A stretch of DNA of 8,148 bases from JBGPOS01 sp041488155. GTDB lineage: Bacteria; Chloroflexota; Dehalococcoidia; Tepidiformales; Tepidiformaceae. Positions 6,452 to 8,148 of the stretch are shown here, piece after piece. The DNA is taken from contig JBGPOS010000106.1 in assembly GCA_041488155.1 (NCBI GenBank), positions 1 to 8,148 on the forward strand, written 5' to 3'. Position 1 is the stretch's first letter. Each line of letters begins with the position of its first letter. The notes under the pieces are model-generated. The model did not search any database. It worked only from the letters and a program-made list of their open reading frames with translations, and was not told the DNA's origin. Made by a program: the position numbers and the translations under genes.

Positions 6452-7547
6452 CTAGCCGGCACCGAGGTGCTTATAGAGGCCATCCAACGTAACGCGGTTC
6501 TGAGCACCACAGGCTTTGATGTATTCGACGATGGGGGAGAGCCAGCTACCCCATTGGCGGAAGTTGTATCCGGTGGAGCTTTCCATTCGCCGCTCCGGCG
6601 GGTTGAAGCACTCGTCGGCGAAGCGCAGGATCTCGTACCCGAAGAGGCACCAGATGCCAGGGGCGTCCTTCTCCTCGCACGGGGGACAGGAGAGCAACCC
6701 CCGAACGCGGACGCCAGCCTCCGCGACACCCTCGCACGCCTTCTGGACCGGCACTCCCTGCTGCAGTAGAGGGAGCAGCCGCTCGACCATTTCTCTTACG
6801 GTCCCGTCACTGAAGACCCCCGCCCATCGAAGCACGCTTCCAAGAACCTCGCGATCGTTTCTCAAACGCTCGTTGAACGTGAGCTCACTGGCAAGGCTCT
6901 TGACGTCGCAGAGCAATAGATCGACCTCGCCCTTTCGCAGCGCCAAAAATGGAGGCGATGAAACGCCCCGCTCTGGCTGTTCATGGTGCAGGTGGCGGAT
7001 CGCAAGGCAAGCGATCTCGGTCTGCAAGACCCTCATACAGGTCGCCGGCATCAATCCAGCCGCCTTGGACCACATCGGCGTATCGCCATACGAGGGCCCG
7101 ATCCAGATTCTGGGGATTCTCCAAGAGCAACCGGAGCACGATGTACGGGTCCAGATTTTCGAAGAAGTAGCCCGCATCCCTCGTCTGCCATTGGGATAGA
7201 TCATGCTTCTTGTTGAGCTCGGACAAACGAAGCAGAACCTCGGGAACGTATTCACCGAAGTCGAAGTTCTCGGGGGGTTCCTCAGGGCTTGGCACGCCTT
7301 CAAGATCGGCGCTCTTCAACACATCAGCAAATAAGTCGAACGGCGGCGGGGGATCGCAGTATGGCGCCATGACGCTCGTGAGCTGGCGAACGAAGGCCTG
7401 CTTTGACTCTTTGACGTCCTCGGCATACAGGTACGGGACGATCGCGACATCTCCGGGCAAAAACAATCGGGAATAGTTAATAACATTGTTGTTCTTTCCC
7501 CAGTCGATTTCGAAATGTTCGATTGACAATGTGATCATAGACGCCAC
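6452..7547 (-). pseudogene. HEPN/Toprim-associated-like protein, interrupted by one frameshift
   Basis: The GTG at 7545-7547 has AGGAGG 9 nt upstream (7557-7562); an ATG three codons on is farther from it. The first frame (about 175 residues) reads ITLSIEHFEIDWGKNN, SRLFLPGDVAIVPYLYAEDV, then ENFDFGEYVPEVLLRL. This resembles my memory of N-terminal domains named HEPN/Toprim-associated, which occur in anti-phage gene clusters. After DLYEG the frame ends at a nearby TGA. One extra base near 7020-7035 moves the coding signal to another frame, which continues as LQTEIACLAIRHLHHEQ to GYNFRQWGSWLSPIVEYIKA and stops at TAG 6452-6454. Removing that base gives 364 residues. The C-terminal part holds SCPPCEEKD and RHLHH, of unknown meaning. 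Its AT-richer codons (for example a run of Asn near the start) hint at transfer. Family call uncertain; coding status strong. Confidence 0.62.
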
Positions 7548-7571
7548 GCTTGACGCCCTCCTGCCCAGACG

Positions 7572-7705
7572 TTACGCGTAGCGATCGCGGCGTGTCGCCC
7601 GGGAGGCGAGTTCGCTCGAACGTGGGACCCTGTGATCATTCGAGGGGGCCGCGTCGACCACGACCCGCGTGCCGGACTTGGCGGGGGAGTCTACGAATTC
7701 TTGCG
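7572..7705 (-). pseudogene. Possible 3' end of a gene truncated by the insertion sequence
   Basis: A frame ending at TAA 7572-7574 reads EFVDSPAKSGTRVVVDAAP and onward for about 42 codons, with mostly G or C in third position, up to the left end of the insertion sequence, where its upstream part would have been displaced. It ends 24 nt before the start of the HEPN/Toprim-like gene, so the two could have formed an operon. No family is recognised and the frame may be chance. Confidence 0.22.
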
Positions 7706-7975
7706 TTAGCAGGCTGCTGACAAAGTGGACGGCATCGCGGTTTTCTGGCTCCACTCGCCGTGAAGTGCCGTACGCTGCGAGCAAGGAGGAGCCAGCCGAT
7801 GATGGGACACGCCGATCCGCAACGGACGCTGTTCTACCAGCTGTCGCTGGAAACCTTCGTCCCGCCGGAGCATCCCTTGCGCGCCATTCGGCCGCGTATT
7901 GAGGATGCGGCGATCCGACGCGCCTGCCGAGACCGGTACTCGCCCATCGGCCGGCCGTCGATCCCGCCCGAGCAG
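7706..7975 (+). mobile_element. 5' remnant of an IS1182/IS5-type insertion sequence
   Basis: The left end reads ttagcaggctgctgacaaag, like the ends of many DDE insertion sequences of this type. It is followed by an untranslated leader and a transposase start. Everything beyond about 7975, including most of the transposase and the right inverted repeat, is missing. The exact left boundary is uncertain by several bases because its partner repeat is absent. Confidence 0.6.
7799..7975 (+). pseudogene. Truncated transposase N-terminus (IS1182/IS5-type, InsH N-terminal domain)
   Basis: Only 59 residues retain family character: MMGHADPQRTLFYQLSLETF, VPPEHPLRAI and YSPIGRPSIPPEQ, the usual start of these DDE transposases, which are about 330-500 residues long. 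AAGGAGG (7783-7789) lies 9 nt before the ATG at 7799, with a second ATG directly after it. After Gln59 the frame stays open to the end of the window, but the residues (NTQGSGEVL...) come from unrelated DNA: a terminator hairpin and a tRNA fragment. All DDE catalytic residues are lost. It cannot transpose. Confidence 0.82.
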
Positions 7976-7983
7976 AACACCCA

Positions 7984-8010
7984 GGGCTCCGGAGAGGTTC
8001 TCCGAAGCCC
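7984..8010 (-). terminator. Hairpin terminator of the former tRNA gene
   Basis: On the minus strand, gggcttcggaga and tctccggagccc form a 12-bp stem around the 3-nt loop acc. The single non-Watson-Crick position is a G·U wobble in minus-strand RNA but a C/A mismatch in plus-strand RNA, so the structure belongs to minus-strand transcription. It lies 8 nt past the CCA of the tRNA fragment, where a tRNA terminator is expected. The T-run is weak (tgggtgttc), perhaps trimmed by the adjacent insertion-sequence junction at 7975. Confidence 0.65.
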
Positions 8011-8018
8011 TTGTCTTC

Positions 8019-8039
8019 TGGTTGCGGGGGCTGGATTTG
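8019..8039 (-). tRNA. 3' end of an initiator tRNA-Met gene (fragment; attachment-site-like)
   Basis: Read on the minus strand the 21 bases run from CAAATC of the T-loop through ccccgcaacca at the encoded 3' CCA. They match the end of E. coli tRNA-fMet as I remember it at 20 of 21 positions, the one change being in the T-stem. Immediately upstream (8040 onward) the match stops: the 5' T-stem strand, anticodon, D arm and 5' acceptor strand are absent, so this is not a working tRNA. Many tyrosine integrases recombine in exactly this part of a tRNA gene and leave such a 3' copy. No integrase is in the window, and I see no second copy. Confidence 0.75.
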
Positions 8040-8148
8040 CAGAATGCTACACGGCTTCCGAGACCTATTGGGTCGACCTCAGGTCACAATCCTTCGGACC
8101 GGAGGCTGAGCCTTGGATACCCCGACGTGCTACAGTCGACCGGCCGGA
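8040..8148. other. Terminal stretch beyond the tRNA scar
   Basis: These 109 bp have no tRNA body, no recognisable protein and no clear repeat. If the scar is an attachment site, this DNA is on the other side of the crossover from the tRNA terminator and would belong to the integrated element or to the re-joined chromosome. Confidence 0.4.

Noticed and set aside
6322..6769. Frames on both strands over the end of the HEPN/Toprim-like gene
   Set aside because: They are shadows of the minus-strand coding frame, which has better composition and continuity with the upstream part.
1..8148. CRISPR array, rRNA or a complete tRNA
   Set aside because: No regularly spaced repeats, no rRNA signature and only a 3' tRNA fragment were found by eye.

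Overview
The window is GC-rich with strong G/C preference at third codon positions. Gene content points to a free-living soil or groundwater bacterium with a respiratory periplasm: a multihaem cytochrome c, a ChaN-PDZ lipoprotein and a secreted metzincin. A Methylomirabilota/Rokubacteria-like or deltaproteobacterial source would fit, but nothing in 8 kb fixes the taxon.

Layout. Positions 1-578 hold no gene I can support. Next, all on the minus strand, come a small two-helix membrane protein (579-950), a glnB/PII gene broken by three frameshifts (1021-1358) and an intact exported tetrahaem cytochrome c (1586-2797). About 600 bp of non-coding DNA follows. A ChaN-type lipoprotein with a C-terminal PDZ domain (3408-4619, minus) is divergent from a secreted HExxHxxGxxH protease (4658-5290, plus) across a 38-bp gap. 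These two and the cytochrome are the healthiest genes here.

From 5300 rightward the DNA is a patchwork of scars: a C-terminal piece of a luciferase-like (LLM) flavin oxidoreductase with a stop codon and a frameshift (5345-5676); a small membrane protein (5721-5930); a 277-bp element bounded by 38-bp inverted repeats with no transposase (5976-6252); a one-frameshift gene resembling HEPN/Toprim-associated proteins (6452-7547); the first quarter of an IS1182/IS5-type insertion sequence (about 7706-7975); and the last 21 nt of an initiator tRNA-Met gene followed by its hairpin terminator (8019-8039 and 7984-8010, minus). The tRNA scar is what a site-specific integration or excision event leaves, so the right third looks like the edge of a genomic-island hotspot, with the HEPN/Toprim-like gene as a possible defence passenger.

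The three exported proteins suggest cell-envelope redox and proteolysis, but no single pathway links them. Several genes carry single-base lesions, so real gene decay and assembly error must be told apart with reads.
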